From positions 91,634-155,633 of the forward strand of contig CAUYUJ010018704.1 of the NCBI GenBank assembly GCA_963575745.1: DNA of 64,000 bases. Direction: 5' to 3'. Positions 11,578 to 22,075 of this stretch are shown here, piece by piece. The notes under the pieces were generated by a model, which worked only from the letters and a program-made list of their open reading frames with translations, was not told the DNA's origin and did not search any database. A program made the position numbers and the translations under genes. Positions within the stretch are counted from its first letter, which is position 1. The number at the start of each line of letters is the position of its first letter. Origin of the DNA: Prorocentrum cordatum (lineage: Eukaryota > Sar > Dinophyceae > Prorocentrales > Prorocentraceae).

Positions 11578-11720
11578 CTCAAGTCGGGCCTGTCCCTCTA
11601 CAGGGGGGATACTCAGAAATAGCCTAGGGACTACTTTTTGAGTATTTGTTGACCTTTTTGGGGTATCTTGGGTTTTTTTTTCGTCCAAAATCCCCTGTAG
11701 GGGGACAGGCCCAACTGAAG
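11578..11720 (+). mobile_element. MITE-1, copy 1, between 27-bp direct repeats
   Basis: Terminal inverted repeats of about 28 bp: left TCAAGTCGGGCCTGTCCCTC then TACAGGGGG; right CCCCTGTAGGGGGACAGGCC then CAACTGA. The interior is AT-rich with T runs. The 27 bp ending at 11578 (GGCTTCTCCTAGCCCTCGTG + CCTGGGC) are repeated with one mismatch at 11720-11746. Confidence 0.8.
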
Positions 11721-11761
11721 GCTTCTCCTGGCCCTCGTGCCTGGGCCGCCCTTGCAGAGCG

Positions 11762-11974
11762 GAGTCTCGCAGGCCTAGAGGTTGACACCAACACCAAGAT
11801 CGGCGGTGTGCCTCCACCGAGGGAAGGCGATCCCGATCTCGGTGATGGCGGTAATATTCTGGCCTTCAAGGTGGCCGAGGTATTGCCACCAACACCGACA
11901 TCTAGGATCATCTTCCCCTGTGGAGGCACCCCCCCGGGCTGGTGTTGGTGCCAATTTCCAGGCCTCCAAGAGTC
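11762..11974. mobile_element. Fold-back element, almost fully palindromic 213 bp
   Basis: The left half (GAGTCTCGCAGGCCTAGAGG, TTGACACCAACACC, GTGCCTCCAC) pairs with the right half (GTGGAGGCAC, GGTGTTGGTGCCAA, CCAGGCCTCCAAGAGTC). Pairing continues to a short centre around CTGGCCTTCAAGGTGGCCGAG. It starts about 40 bp after a MITE-1 copy. If transcribed it would form a long imperfect hairpin RNA. 11975-12384 holds only TA-rich microsatellite and a C tract. Confidence 0.75.
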
Positions 11975-12384
11975 GGCCGCACCGGTTCCGCACGACTCCT
12001 CGTGGCCTGCGGGCGGCGCGCCTCGGAGCGGTGCCCTCGGCTGCCCGTGGCCCAGGGGCGCCTCGCGCCTGGACGGCGGGGGGCACCTGGCTGCCGCCCA
12101 GCACGGTGTCTCTCGCCATGGAAAGTCTGCCATGGGCCCCAAGGGTAAGAGATGTGCGTATATATACGCATACATACATATATACACTTACATATACATA
12201 TATATATATATATGTATACACACATATTTATACACACGTATTATATATATATACCTATTCTTATATTTTTATGACCTGGACCCCCCCCCCCCCCGGACCC
12301 CCCCCTAAACCGGATCCTCCTCCAAGGGACGCTCCGGACGCCCTTTCGGACGTCTCGGCGGCCCCCTAGACGCCCTTGGAAAAG

Positions 12385-13460
12385 GTTCGGTGGCCCTTCC
12401 GGGCCTCCCAGGGCGCCTCGCTGGGCCTTGCGAGCCGACTGAAGGCGATTAGAGGGGTCGTCGGAGAGGGGCAAGAGAGACCCAAGACAGCACAAGAGCG
12501 CTCCAAGAGGAACCTCCATGGTCTGAAGACGGCCCAAGAGGCCCCCAAGACACCCCAAGAGGCCGTTAAGAGAACCCCGAAGAAGCCAAAATCGTCACAT
12601 TCCCTCAGATAATACATTTGTTGTGCATATCCGCTTTTTGGGTCTTCGCAGCGTCCAAGACGGCCCAATGGGCCCCCAATCTCGCCCCGAGACGGCCCGG
12701 GAGGCCCCCTAGACAGCTTGAAGGCGGCCCAAGGGGGCCCCAAGACTGCCCCAGAGAGCCCCGAGACTGCCCACAAGAAGCCCAAGATGCCCCCAGAAGG
12801 CTCCCAAGAGAGACCCACGAAAGCCAATGGATACTTCCAAGAACGCCACTGCAGGCCCGCAAGAGGGCCCTAGATGGCTTCAGAAGACCTCTGGAGGGCC
12901 CCAGCTCCCCAAGGCGGCCCAAGGAGCCCCCAGGACGGCCCAAGAGTGCCCCAGGACGGCACAAAAGAGCACCAAAAACGACCAGACGGCGATCTCCTAC
13001 GAAATACATCAGGCTGACCCGACGATCTTGGTTCCACGCTTGAGGCTCGAGGTTTCAGTAGCTCCCCGATCGAGAGAGACAGGCAATGGATCTAGATTCG
13101 AAATTCGACGATCGAAGATTTCCTGAGTGCCTGGAGCCCTCCAGGCATTCGGGAAGCGATCAAAAATCGATGTGTTCGGAGCTACTGTGACTTCTTCGGC
13201 GTGTCATGGGAACGCTCCGTACTTCCTCAAAGGATCTTCGCGCGCGAAAAAATCAGCATGATTTCCCCACTCCTGCGCACAAGCGTGCCAGCGCATCGTC
13301 CGAAAGCGGTGTCAGCAGGCACCCGGGATATCGGAAAAATGGGCGGGTCGCCCGTCCAGGCCTCGAGGTCCTCCCTGCTGAAGAAAGCGATGATTTATTG
13401 CTTTGCCAGGGAAGCGTCCGGAACAAGGCGCATGGCGCGAAGCGCCAATGCAGTCTTGTA
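12385..13460 (+). repeat. Dispersed repeat A, copy 2
   Basis: Full-length match to 1-1060. It is bounded on the left by a C-tract and TA-rich DNA (12157-12300) and ends at the same CAGTCTTGTA followed by a TA microsatellite (13461-13499). The constant 3' junction with a TA tract is what a retroelement tail would look like, but no coding capacity or target-site duplication was found. Confidence 0.9.
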
Positions 13461-13751
13461 CATATATATATACATATGTATATATATATATATATATAGA
13501 TCGATCCGCTTCGATGTCGATCTCTTGTCCTTTTGGCCTTAGGTGTGCGGCTTTCGGGCGGCGCGGGGCTGGGGCTGGGGCGGGGTTGAGGGGGAGCGGG
13601 GGGGCAGGGGGGGGGCAAGCCCAGGCACGCAGGCCGCCACAGTCGTATCGCAAGCAGCGCTCGGCGAGTCGTTGCCTGGGGTGGGCCACTCTTGCGTGCT
13701 GCCGAGAAGCCCAGGCAGACACCAGCAGTCCTATCCCTGGGGCCCGACGTC

Positions 13752-13860
13752 GCGAAGAACATGCAACCTCGCAGGAATTCACGACTGGGAGCTTTGGGCC
13801 CCATTTGTCTGCGTCATTCCTCGACCCAGATCGATCCGCGAGGGCCCCAGGGCCGGGATC
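13752..13860 (+). repeat. Dispersed repeat D, copy 1
   Basis: GCGAAGAACATGCAACCTCG, CAGGAATTCACGACTGGGAG and GCCCCATTTGTCTGC resemble the reverse strand of 26895-27000. Diverged, non-coding. Confidence 0.45.
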
Positions 13861-13873
13861 CCTGTCGAAATTG

Positions 13874-13986
13874 TTTGGGGGGAGGGGGAGGAGGAGGAGG
13901 AGGAGGAGGAGGAGGGAGGAGGAGGAGGAGGAGGACGAGGAGGAGGAGGAGGGGGAGGAGGAGGAGGAGGAGGAGGAGGAGGAGGA
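13874..13986. repeat. (GGA)n microsatellite
   Basis: About 110 bp of GGA with a few GAC and GGG interruptions. Confidence 0.9.
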
Positions 13987-14089
13987 GAAAAGATCCAGCG
14001 CCAGGGTCTCAAGGTATTCCCAGTCCTGTCCAAGAAGGACCTCGCGCAAGAGCTGCTCGGGCTCGCTCCAGGGCGGCCATATACAGTCG

Positions 14090-14265
14090 GGGCGCCGAAA
14101 AAGGAACCCTTTTCGTTTGGTATGGGCTTAGTGTTCCTTCGTTGTTTCGCAGCTCGCCTTAGGTTTTTTCTTAGGCTTTCGATGGGGAGTCGAAGTTTCA
14201 CACTCATGGAGAAAAGGGGCCTCGCTCCTTACTCAGGGCTCCTTAGGTCAACGCCCCGACTGTAG
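14090..14265 (+). repeat. Dispersed repeat B, partial copy
   Basis: Right part GAAAAGGGGCCTCGCTCCTT...CTCCTTAGGTCAACG...GACTGTAGC matches 17140-17190, and more weakly 9170-9215. The left part has AAAAAGGAACCCTTTTCG and GTTCCTTCG. Confidence 0.4.
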
Positions 14266-14302
14266 CCCAGACGGCAGTCCAGGGGCGTCCATGAGAGGGG
14301 GT

Positions 14303-14530
14303 GGTACCGTACATGGACAATAGATTCGAACCCTTACACATTTGAGGGAGATTCTAAATCACCCCCGCGCACCCGGCATCAATATTGATCTCAGTAAAGG
14401 CGGTGCTTTGGGATTCGAATATTTCTGTCCACTCGCGCCCCCCCCGTCGCCACGCCATCAATCTTAATTTCGGGGGTCTGGGGGGCATCTTGGGCCACTG
14501 GGTTCGAATATAATGTCCATGTACTGTACC
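14303..14530. mobile_element. MITE-2, copy 1
   Basis: TIRs of about 31 bp: left GGTACCGTACATGGACAATA + GATTCGAACCC; right GGGTTCGAATATAATGTCCA + TGTACTGTACC. The body (TAAATCACCCCCGCGC, GCGGTGCTTTGGG, TCTGTCCACTC) is shared with 18216-18437. 14531-14780 has no recognised gene. Confidence 0.85.
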
Positions 14531-14780
14531 ACAGCCAGGGACATACGTCTCCTGCACTCCACGGCCCGCTCTCCTCTCGCGTCAGCCCTCCTCCTGGCCC
14601 CGTCCCCCTGACGCCCGCCGATCAGAGTTTTTTCGCTCCGCGGCCGCAGGGTGCACCCTGCCCCCCTCGGCATTCCAGCTCCCGACCCCGGATCGAGTTT
14701 CGAGGGCCCGCGGGGCCCGGAAGCGGCCCCCGCGAGGGCGAGATCGCTGGTCGAAGAGCAGGAGAACGTACCGTCGGCTT

Positions 14781-14905
14781 GGCATCGCTCGGACGTGTGA
14801 ATTTTTCCTTCGGCGAGGACCATCGAGGAGCATCCTTGATCATTTGGCGAAAAACCACGCACGAAATCGAAAAAAGCACAGGGAGTGGACGTCCGAGCGA
14901 TGGCC
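14781..14905. mobile_element. MITE-3, copy 1
   Basis: Short TIRs GGCATCGCTCGGACGT and ACGTCCGAGCGATGGCC. Body TTCGGCGAGGACCATCGAGG...CCTTGATCATTTGGCGAAAA...GAAAAAAGCACAGGGA. Length 125 bp, the same as copy 2. Confidence 0.75.
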
Positions 14906-15117
14906 AGTCGGAGATCGTTGGTCTTCGGCGCCCCCGGCCAGCCCTGTCCGAGAAGGACCTCGTGCCAGGAGTCCCCGGGCTCGCCCCGGGGCGCCGCCCC
15001 GGCCCGGACGGCAGCCGCGCCCCGCAGCGCGCAGGCGCGCAGCGCCCTGCAGCGGAGCCTCCGGGCCGACGGCGAATGCCACGTGCTGTGCGTCGCGAGG
15101 CCTCCCACGGCGGCGGC

Positions 15118-15660
<543 letters not shown>

Positions 15661-15838
15661 CGTTGGTCGAAGAAGAGGACCGGCAGACATAAGAACGTTC
15701 GAAGGTCCGCGCGGATTTGTTAGATCGGCATCGGACCTCTGAGTCGGGCACCAGAGTCGCCGTACCCTTCATTACTCCACGATCCTCGATCTTCAATCCC
15801 CCCTTGGCCCGCATCCGCCCCGATAAACTCGGGAGCCC

Positions 15839-16034
15839 CCAAACGGTGTGGTGACCACACCGTGCGGTGAGTCGGTGGGGATTCGGGGCCACCGCACGGT
15901 TTTGGGTCTCGAGTCCTTCTCCGAGGATGTCTCTGGCGACAGGGGCCTCCTGGGTCCCAAGACCGGGCGGTGACGGACCGTGCGGTGAGGTCTCGGGGGG
16001 TCTCGAGGTCACCGCGCGGTCTGTCACCGCGCCG
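15839..16034. repeat. Cluster of ACCGTGCGGTGA palindromic motifs
   Basis: CGGTGTGGT-G-ACCACACCG hairpin at 15845-15863. ACCGTGCGGTGAG at 15867 and 15979, CACCGCACGGTTTTGGG at 15890, and CACCGCGCGGTCTGTCACCG at about 16011. Motifs are repeated and self-complementary. Confidence 0.6.
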
Positions 16035-16201
16035 TTGCGGGACTAGTGCTTCGGAGGAGGAGGAGGAGGAGGAGGGAGGAGGATGAGGGAGGCAGCTCCT
16101 GGCTGCGGTGCCCGTGCCTCCTCTCCGAGGGCGGAAGGGCTCTCCCTGGGGCCCCAGGCCGTCGAGCCGTCCCCAGGGTGAAGTCGGGCGTGTCCCCAGG
16201 G

Positions 16202-16350
16202 TGAAGTCAGGCGTGTTCCTCTGCAGGGGAGTCCAGACGTAGTCTGGGGACTCTTGTTTTGCAGCATGCTGGATCTTGTGTTGAGTGTTTTTTGTTTGAG
16301 TATGTCTTGTTTGTCCAACATCCGCCTGTAGGGGGACACGCCCGACCTAA
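16202..16350 (+). mobile_element. MITE-1, copy 2
   Basis: Left TIR GAAGTCAGGCGTGTTCCTCT...GCAGGGGA. Right TIR CGCCTGTAGGGGGACACGCC...CGACCTAA. Interior includes TAGTCTGGGGACT, shared with copy 3. Flanked by CCCCAGGG(T/G)(G/C)AAGTC on both sides, with the left flank motif present twice. Confidence 0.75.
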
Positions 16351-17004
16351 CCCCAGGGGCAAGTCTTCATCCTGAGGCGTTTTATGTTTTGATTGGCAGT
16401 CCCGGGGGCCCGTGGGGGGCTTCGGGGCCCCCGAGCGCTGCGGAGCACAGTCCAAGACACGTGTCCTCCAAGGCCAGGTGCCCTCGTGCTAGCAGCTTGC
16501 CCCACGAAGGCCTCCAGGCTCCTCGATCTTCAATCCCCATCTTTCCTCGGCATCATTTCACCGATCCCCATCCCCGTCCCCATCCATCCAGACCCCCACC
16601 ATCTCATCCCCCCAGTTGGGGATCTACCCTTCGAGATCTGACAGAGACTGCCTATATCCCCATCTAGGGGGGTAAACTGGCCAGTGGGGCCCAGGCCACG
16701 CGAGTGGGGATAGGGATCGGTCAAACGATGCTCATTTCCGACCCTCGCCTCGCGGCCTCTCTCCCCCCACCCCCGAGCTCCCTTTCAAGCAACTGGCGGC
16801 TCAGAAATTACGGTCGGGCCGAGGTATGAGATCGAGTCGGTTCGGGGAGGGTACATCCTGCTGCTCTTCGTGCTTGCTGGATGCTCTTGTGTGCATCCCG
16901 GGGAGAGGGTACCTTTGGATGTTCTGTGTGGTGTGGCCGGTGGAGGGCCCCATGCTCGCGAGGGACGCCGACTGCACCTCGGCAGCGTGCCCCAGTACAG
17001 TGAG

Positions 17005-17182
17005 CGGCTTGAATAAGGAAAACGTACTTTTCAAAAGGGGTTCGGTCGTTCCTTAGGCTTGCATGCTTTATTTATAGTTCCTTATGCGTTATGTGTTATT
17101 GATCGTTCCTTATGCGTTATTTATTCCTTGGGATAAAAAGGGGCTTCGTTCGCTATTTATCGTTCCTTAGGTCAGGCCGATG
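17005..17182 (+). repeat. Dispersed repeat B, copy 2
   Basis: Matches the 9034 copy at both ends (CTTGAATAAGGA, TTTTCAAAAGGGGTTCGGTC, TTGCATGC; AAAAAGGGGCTTCG, TTAGGTCAGGCCGA). The interior has GTTCCTTATGCGTTAT repeated twice. 16351-17004 has no recognised gene. Confidence 0.5.
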
Positions 17183-17606
17183 ACTGTAGCAGAGAGGTGC
17201 GGCCAGGTGCAACTTGGTGCATGTTTCATCGGGGATCGTTGCCGTCCAGACCAACAGTGCAGCCCGCATTATTGAGGCGAGAGCGCATTTCCTGAACAGG
17301 TGGCACGCACTCCTTGGATCTCGTACGAGGGTCATGGCGAGGGCTGGGGGGCGGGGGTGGGAAGGGGGGTTCTTGGGGCGATCTCGGTGTTCATTTGGAG
17401 CCATCATGCGGAGACAGGGGTAGGGGCGATCGGGGGCCGAACGAACGAACGAACGACGGCGAACGCAAAGGGCTCCGAGTTCTGTGCCGCATCTGCGCAA
17501 GAGAGTATAAAAGGGTCCCGCGGCCCAGGGGTGCTGCCCTGGGAGACCAGAGGGATGCGGCTGGTGAGATGCGGGGGCGGCACAGAGCCCAGGGAAGCGA
17601 GGCCTG

Positions 17607-18045
17607 GGCGAGGAAGAGGAGGAGGAGGAGGAGGAGGAGGAGGAGGAGGAGGAGGAGGAGGAGGAGGGGATGAGGGGGAGGAGGAGGAAGAGGAGCAGGA
17701 GGAGGGAGGAGGAGGAGGAGGAGGAGGAGAGATGGAGGAGATGGAAGAGGAGGAGATGGATGATATGGATGAGATGGAGGAGAGGAGGAAATGGAGGAGA
17801 TGGAGGAGGAGGAGGAGGAGGAGGAGGAGGAGGAGAGGGGAGAGGAGGAGGAGGAGGAGGAGAGGAGAGGAGATGGAGATGGAGATGGAGATGGAGGAGG
17901 AGGAGGAGGAGGAGGAGGAGGAGGAGGAGGAGGAGGGGAGGAGGAGGAGGAGTGGGAGGGGGAGGAGGAGGAGGAGGAGGAGGAGGAGGAGGAGGAGGAG
18001 GGAGGAGGAGGAGGAGGAGGAGAAAATGAGGAGGAGGAGAGGCCA
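17607..18045. repeat. Large GGA/GGAGAT array
   Basis: About 440 bp of GGA with GAGATG-containing variants. It encodes only Glu/Gly/Arg runs on + and Ser/Pro/Leu runs on -. Confidence 0.95.
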
Positions 18046-18215
18046 GGGAGGGGAAGCCAGGGGGAGGTCGGGGGGGAGGAGGGCGACCGGCGGCGAGCGA
18101 CGAGAACACGAGCGGCACGTACTCCCAGGCTCTCTTGCACCGAGGGAGGGCGAGGGCCACGCGAGGCGGGGGGAGCAACGGGGGGCTCTTGGGGCCGTCC
18201 TGGTGTCCCCCCCAC

Positions 18216-18437
18216 TAGATGGACAATATATTCGAACCCTTACACATTCGATTTAGATTCTAAATCACCCCCGCGCCCCCGACATCAATGCTGATCTCAG
18301 CAAAGGCGGTGCTTTGGGGGTCGAATAGTTCTGTCCACTCACGCCCCCCTCCGTCGCCACGGCATCAATAAAAATGTCGGGTGGTCTGGGGGACATTTTG
18401 GGCCACAGGGTTCGAATCTAAAATCCATGTACGGTCC
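18216..18437. mobile_element. MITE-2, copy 2, left end eroded
   Basis: Left AGATGGACAATATATTCGAA + CCC; right GGGTTCGAATCTAAAATCCA + TGTACGGTCCC. Body collinear with 14303-14530. Confidence 0.85.
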
Positions 18438-18559
18438 CAGGGCCATCATGACCATCGTGAGGAGGCAGGGGCAGGGGGGCCCAGGGGGGACGGCGAGCGA
18501 ACGACGACAACGACAAAAGCGCTCCGAGCCGTAGAACACAGCTGGGCGACATGACAAGC

Positions 18560-19375
18560 ACTCCGCGGCCAAGGGATGGCTGCCCTGGCAGGCGAAGGGG
18601 GGGCTAGGGGGGGCGACGCAGGGCCCAGGGAAACCAGGCCGGGGGGAGCCGAGGCCATGTCAAGGGGGAAGCCAGCGGGAGGTCACGGGAAAAGGGCGAA
18701 CGATGACGAGAGCCGGAATGTCCGCGTTGCGCGGCCGAGAGGGGTTGCCGTGGGAGGCCAGGGGGAGGCGGTGCAGGGGGGCTGGCCATTGGGAGGCCAG
18801 CGGGAGGCCGGATGGGGCGGCACGGCGCCCAGGGAAGCTTTAGGCCGGGGGGAGGCCGGGGGAGGAGGTCCGGGGGAGGCCAAGGGGAAGAAGACGGACG
18901 ACGACGAGAAAGAGAGTTCCGCCAGAGAGGCCGGCCTGGGAGGCCAAGGGGAGGCCACATGGAGCGGCGCAGCCCCCAGGGGATCCAGGCCAGGGGGATG
19001 CCATGGGGCAGGCAAGGGAAGGGCCGAGGCCATGCCAGGGGGGAGTCAGGGGGAGGCCAGGGGAGGAGGACGAACGGTGACAAACGACGGCAATGAAGGG
19101 TTCCGCGGCCCAGGGGGGCTGCTTGGCAGGCTAATGGGAGGCAAGATGGGGCGGCGCCGAGCCCAGAGAAGCCAGCCCAGAGGGAGTCCGGGTAGGGAAG
19201 TCAAGGGGAAGCCAGGGGAGGAGGACGAACGGCGACGAACGATGAAAATAAGTGGTTCCGCGGCCCAGGGGGGCTGCCTTGGGAGGCCAAGGAGTGGCCA
19301 CACGGGGCGGCGCAGAGCCCAGAGAAGCCAGGCCAGGGGGACGCCGGGGGGAGGCCGAGGCCATGCCAGGGGAAG
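18560..19375 (+). repeat. Tandem CCGCGGCCCAGG repeat, about 155-195-bp units
   Basis: GTTCCGCGGCCCAGGGGGGC or variants recur at about 18560, 18732, 18926, 19099 and 19255. Each is followed by CTTGGGAGGCC, GGGCGGCGCAG-GCCCAG and AGGCCAGGGGGA, and preceded by GGACGAACGGCGACGAACGA. Outlying units occur at about 17515, 21424 and 22139. Open frames follow the repeat. Confidence 0.75.
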
Positions 19376-19419
19376 TCAGGGGGGGTCCAGGCCTCCTGCC
19401 AGTCCCACAAGCTTACCTG

Positions 19420-20870
19420 GACGAGTGCGGTCTGTCGCAACGTTCGGCGTGCCAGCGGTACCTCTGCTCCCGCTGCGGGCGCGTGCGCCCCAGGTGCCTG
19501 CACGCTGCACGTGTTGCCGCTGCAGATGCCGCGCTGGCAGTTGACGACAGCGCCCCCCAGCCGCGCGGTGTGCCCACCTGGCAGACAATTTTCTCCAGGC
19601 GAACGACTGCAAAACACGAACTAAGTGCCCAGAGGGGCGCGGGTTCTCTGGGCCCGCTGCTTGGCGCAGGCGGCGGCGCTCGCCGCGCACCAAGACACCG
19701 AGGAGGCGAGGCACCAGTTCGCCCGCCATGTTGCCCAAGTGTGTCCTCCGTTCGCGCGCGCGCGGGAGCCGCGGCAGCAGGAACGCGGCGGAAACGCTGA
19801 CCAAGAAGCTTTGCCGGCGCTGGCTGGAGGGAGAGCGCGCCTCGCTTTGGGCAGAGGCCGCGGACTGGCGAACCACCGCGGAACCTACTTCGCGTGCGGC
19901 CCAGAGAGCGCAGCGCTGCCTGGAGCTCGCGACGGACGTGCAGTTCTCCAAGAGATGCGCGGCGTTCACCAGCGAACCTCCAACGGAGGTCGCGGCAGCA
20001 GTGGTGGAGTAGATGCGCCAGAAGCACACGCGCAACCAGCGACCAGTGGACGCCGTCAGCCTCCACGCTGTCAGCGCGGCGGCGGTGCCTCAGCTAGGCG
20101 CAACCTTGCTCGAACGCGAGGTGCGGGCCTTTCCCGGGGTTCCGCTCCAGGTCCCCTGGCTTGCGACCACAGCACTTGAAGGACGCGCTGCAGACGGCAA
20201 CCCACAGCGACGAGGTGCGACAGCAGCTTCACGGCATCGCCAACCTCCTCTCGAAGGGCCAGGCCCCCCTGGCGTGGCGGACTATCTGGTTGGCGCCTCC
20301 ATGGTGGCCCTGCCCCAGAAAAACGGCGGCCTTCGACTGGTGTTCGCGGGGGAAACCGCGCGGCGCTTAGTAATCAACGAAGTGCCTCTGCAGCTAGGTC
20401 TCCGACGCGGCCCGAGACCGCCCCGCCCCCATGCAGGTGGGCGTCGCTTTCGCGGGCAACCGCGAGGCGTCGCACTCTCGGGCAGCTACGAGCTGCGAGG
20501 GTCACGCTCCACCCTGGCGGCGGGCAGACGGTGCTTGTCAAGCTTGACATGAGCAGCGTCTTCTTGGTGCTACCATGCCCCTTTCCCTGCTCTGGCTCGG
20601 CCGGCGCTCGGCCAGCTCGGAATGCGGCGTGCAGCAAGGAGACCCTTTGGGACCGTTGTCTCCTTTGCGCAGCAACGCGCTGCTGCGGGGGCCCTGCCCC
20701 CGCGGCCGATGGCGCCCTGCCCCTGACTTTCGTCTTCCATGGCGACGGCGCCCTGGCGGGCGACTGGCGCGCCGCGGCGTAGCTCCTTCACCTGCTGGTG
20801 GAAGAGCTGGCAGCCGCGGGTTTCCGCTTGGGCACGGGGCCTCCAGAGCCCTTGTCCCCCCCAAAGCCAA
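19420..20870 (+). pseudogene. Decayed LINE-type reverse transcriptase with at least four frameshifts
   Basis: RT blocks appear in order on one strand but in different frames. A Cys-rich stretch (GLSQRSACQRYLCSRC) lies at about 19430. It is followed by PKCVLRSRARG and RWLEGERASLW (19728-20012 frame), then LRPQHLKDALQTA (from 20161). VALPQKNGGLRLVFAGE (about 20300) is the PKK-GG-R region. Motif A KLDMSSVFLVL is at about 20540, motif B SSECGVQQGDPLGPL at about 20620, and motif C, degraded to FHGDGALAG instead of Y-DD, at about 20740. Frame changes between each block, a stop at 20012 and the lost motif C aspartate show it is dead. This GVQQGDPLGPL clade differs from the AGCTHATTLL clade of the intact LINE at 34-39 kb. 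It interrupts the CCGCGGCCCAGG repeat domain. Confidence 0.7.
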
Positions 20871-21332
20871 GCCAAACATTTTACAGTTTTTGTGTATTCG
20901 TTGTGGTTGTTGGGCCCAGCGTTGTTCTCGCAACCTCGGTAAGGTCTGCCTGAGACCCACGAGGAAGGGCCGCGAGGTGCGCAGTAAATACACGAAGGGC
21001 CTGGCCCTTAGCAACCGTGCCAGGCAGTAGATTGGTAGATCTGCTTTGGTGTCAGCGTTGCACGTGTAGCCCAACCCGCGCTGTAAGACTTTTGCCTGTA
21101 CGTCGGTTCCCTCCGCCCCCTCCGTTCCCAAATGTGAGAGTCGGCTGGCGGCACTTCAGGAGCGCGTTCGAGCCAGATTGGCTCACAAGGCCGAGGAATA
21201 GTTCTGGTCTTGGCACCCTGTCGCGGCCATGGTCAGAGTGTTGGGAGCTTTGTCATCCAAGGTAACGAATCCATGTCGGATGGGCGCCTTGATTCCAGTG
21301 TCAGACCTGCGAGTCTCCTCCTTTTGGGGCTG

Positions 21333-21390
21333 TCCTAACCGAACCGAACCTAACCTAACCTAACCTAGCCTAACCTAACCTAACCTAACC
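21333..21390. repeat. Interstitial (TTAGG)n-type tract
   Basis: CCTAACCGAACCGAACC then CCTAA pentamers, with one CCTAG variant, about ten units. It lies between the RT pseudogene and a GGA array. 20871-21332 has no recognised gene. Confidence 0.85.
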
Positions 21391-21547
21391 TCCTCCTCCT
21401 CCGGACGAAGGATGAACATACAGGGTTCCGCGGCCCACGGGGACTGCCTTTGGAGGCTAAAGGGAGGCCAGATGGGGCTGCGCAGCGCCCAGGGGAACCA
21501 TGCCAGGGGAATGCCAGAGGGGGCGCCAGTTGGGGAGGCCGAGGACA

Positions 21548-22075
21548 TGAGGAGGAGGAGGAGGAGGAGGAGGAGGAGGAACCGAGGAGGAACCGAGGAG
21601 GAGGAAAAGGAGGAGGAGGAGGAGGAGGAGGAGGAGGCGAGGGAAGAGGAAAAGGAGGATGAGGAGCAGGAGGAGGAGGAGGAGGAGGAGGAGGAGGAGG
21701 AGGAGGAGGAGGGGAGGAGAGGAGGAGAGGAGGAGGAGGAGGAGGAGAGGGGGAAGAGGAGGAGGAGGCGGAGGAGGATGAGGAGGAGAGGGAGGAGGAG
21801 GAGGAGGAGAGGAGGAGGAGGAGGAGGAGAGGGGAGGAGGAGGGAGAGGAGGAGGAGGAGGAGGAGGAGGAGGAGGAGGAGGAAGGAGGAGGAGGAGGAG
21901 GAGGAGGAGGAGGAGGAGTAGGAGGAGGAGGAGGGAGAGGAGGAGGAGGAGGAGGAGGAGGGAGGAGGAGGAGGAGGAGGAGGAGGAGGAGGAGGAAGAG
22001 GAGGAGGGAGAGAGGGAGGGGAGGAGGAGGAGGGAGGAGCAGGAGGTGGAGGAGGAGAAGGGGAGGAGGAGAAGG
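21548..22075. repeat. Large GGA array
   Basis: About 530 bp of GGA/GAG with sparse interruptions. Confidence 0.95.
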
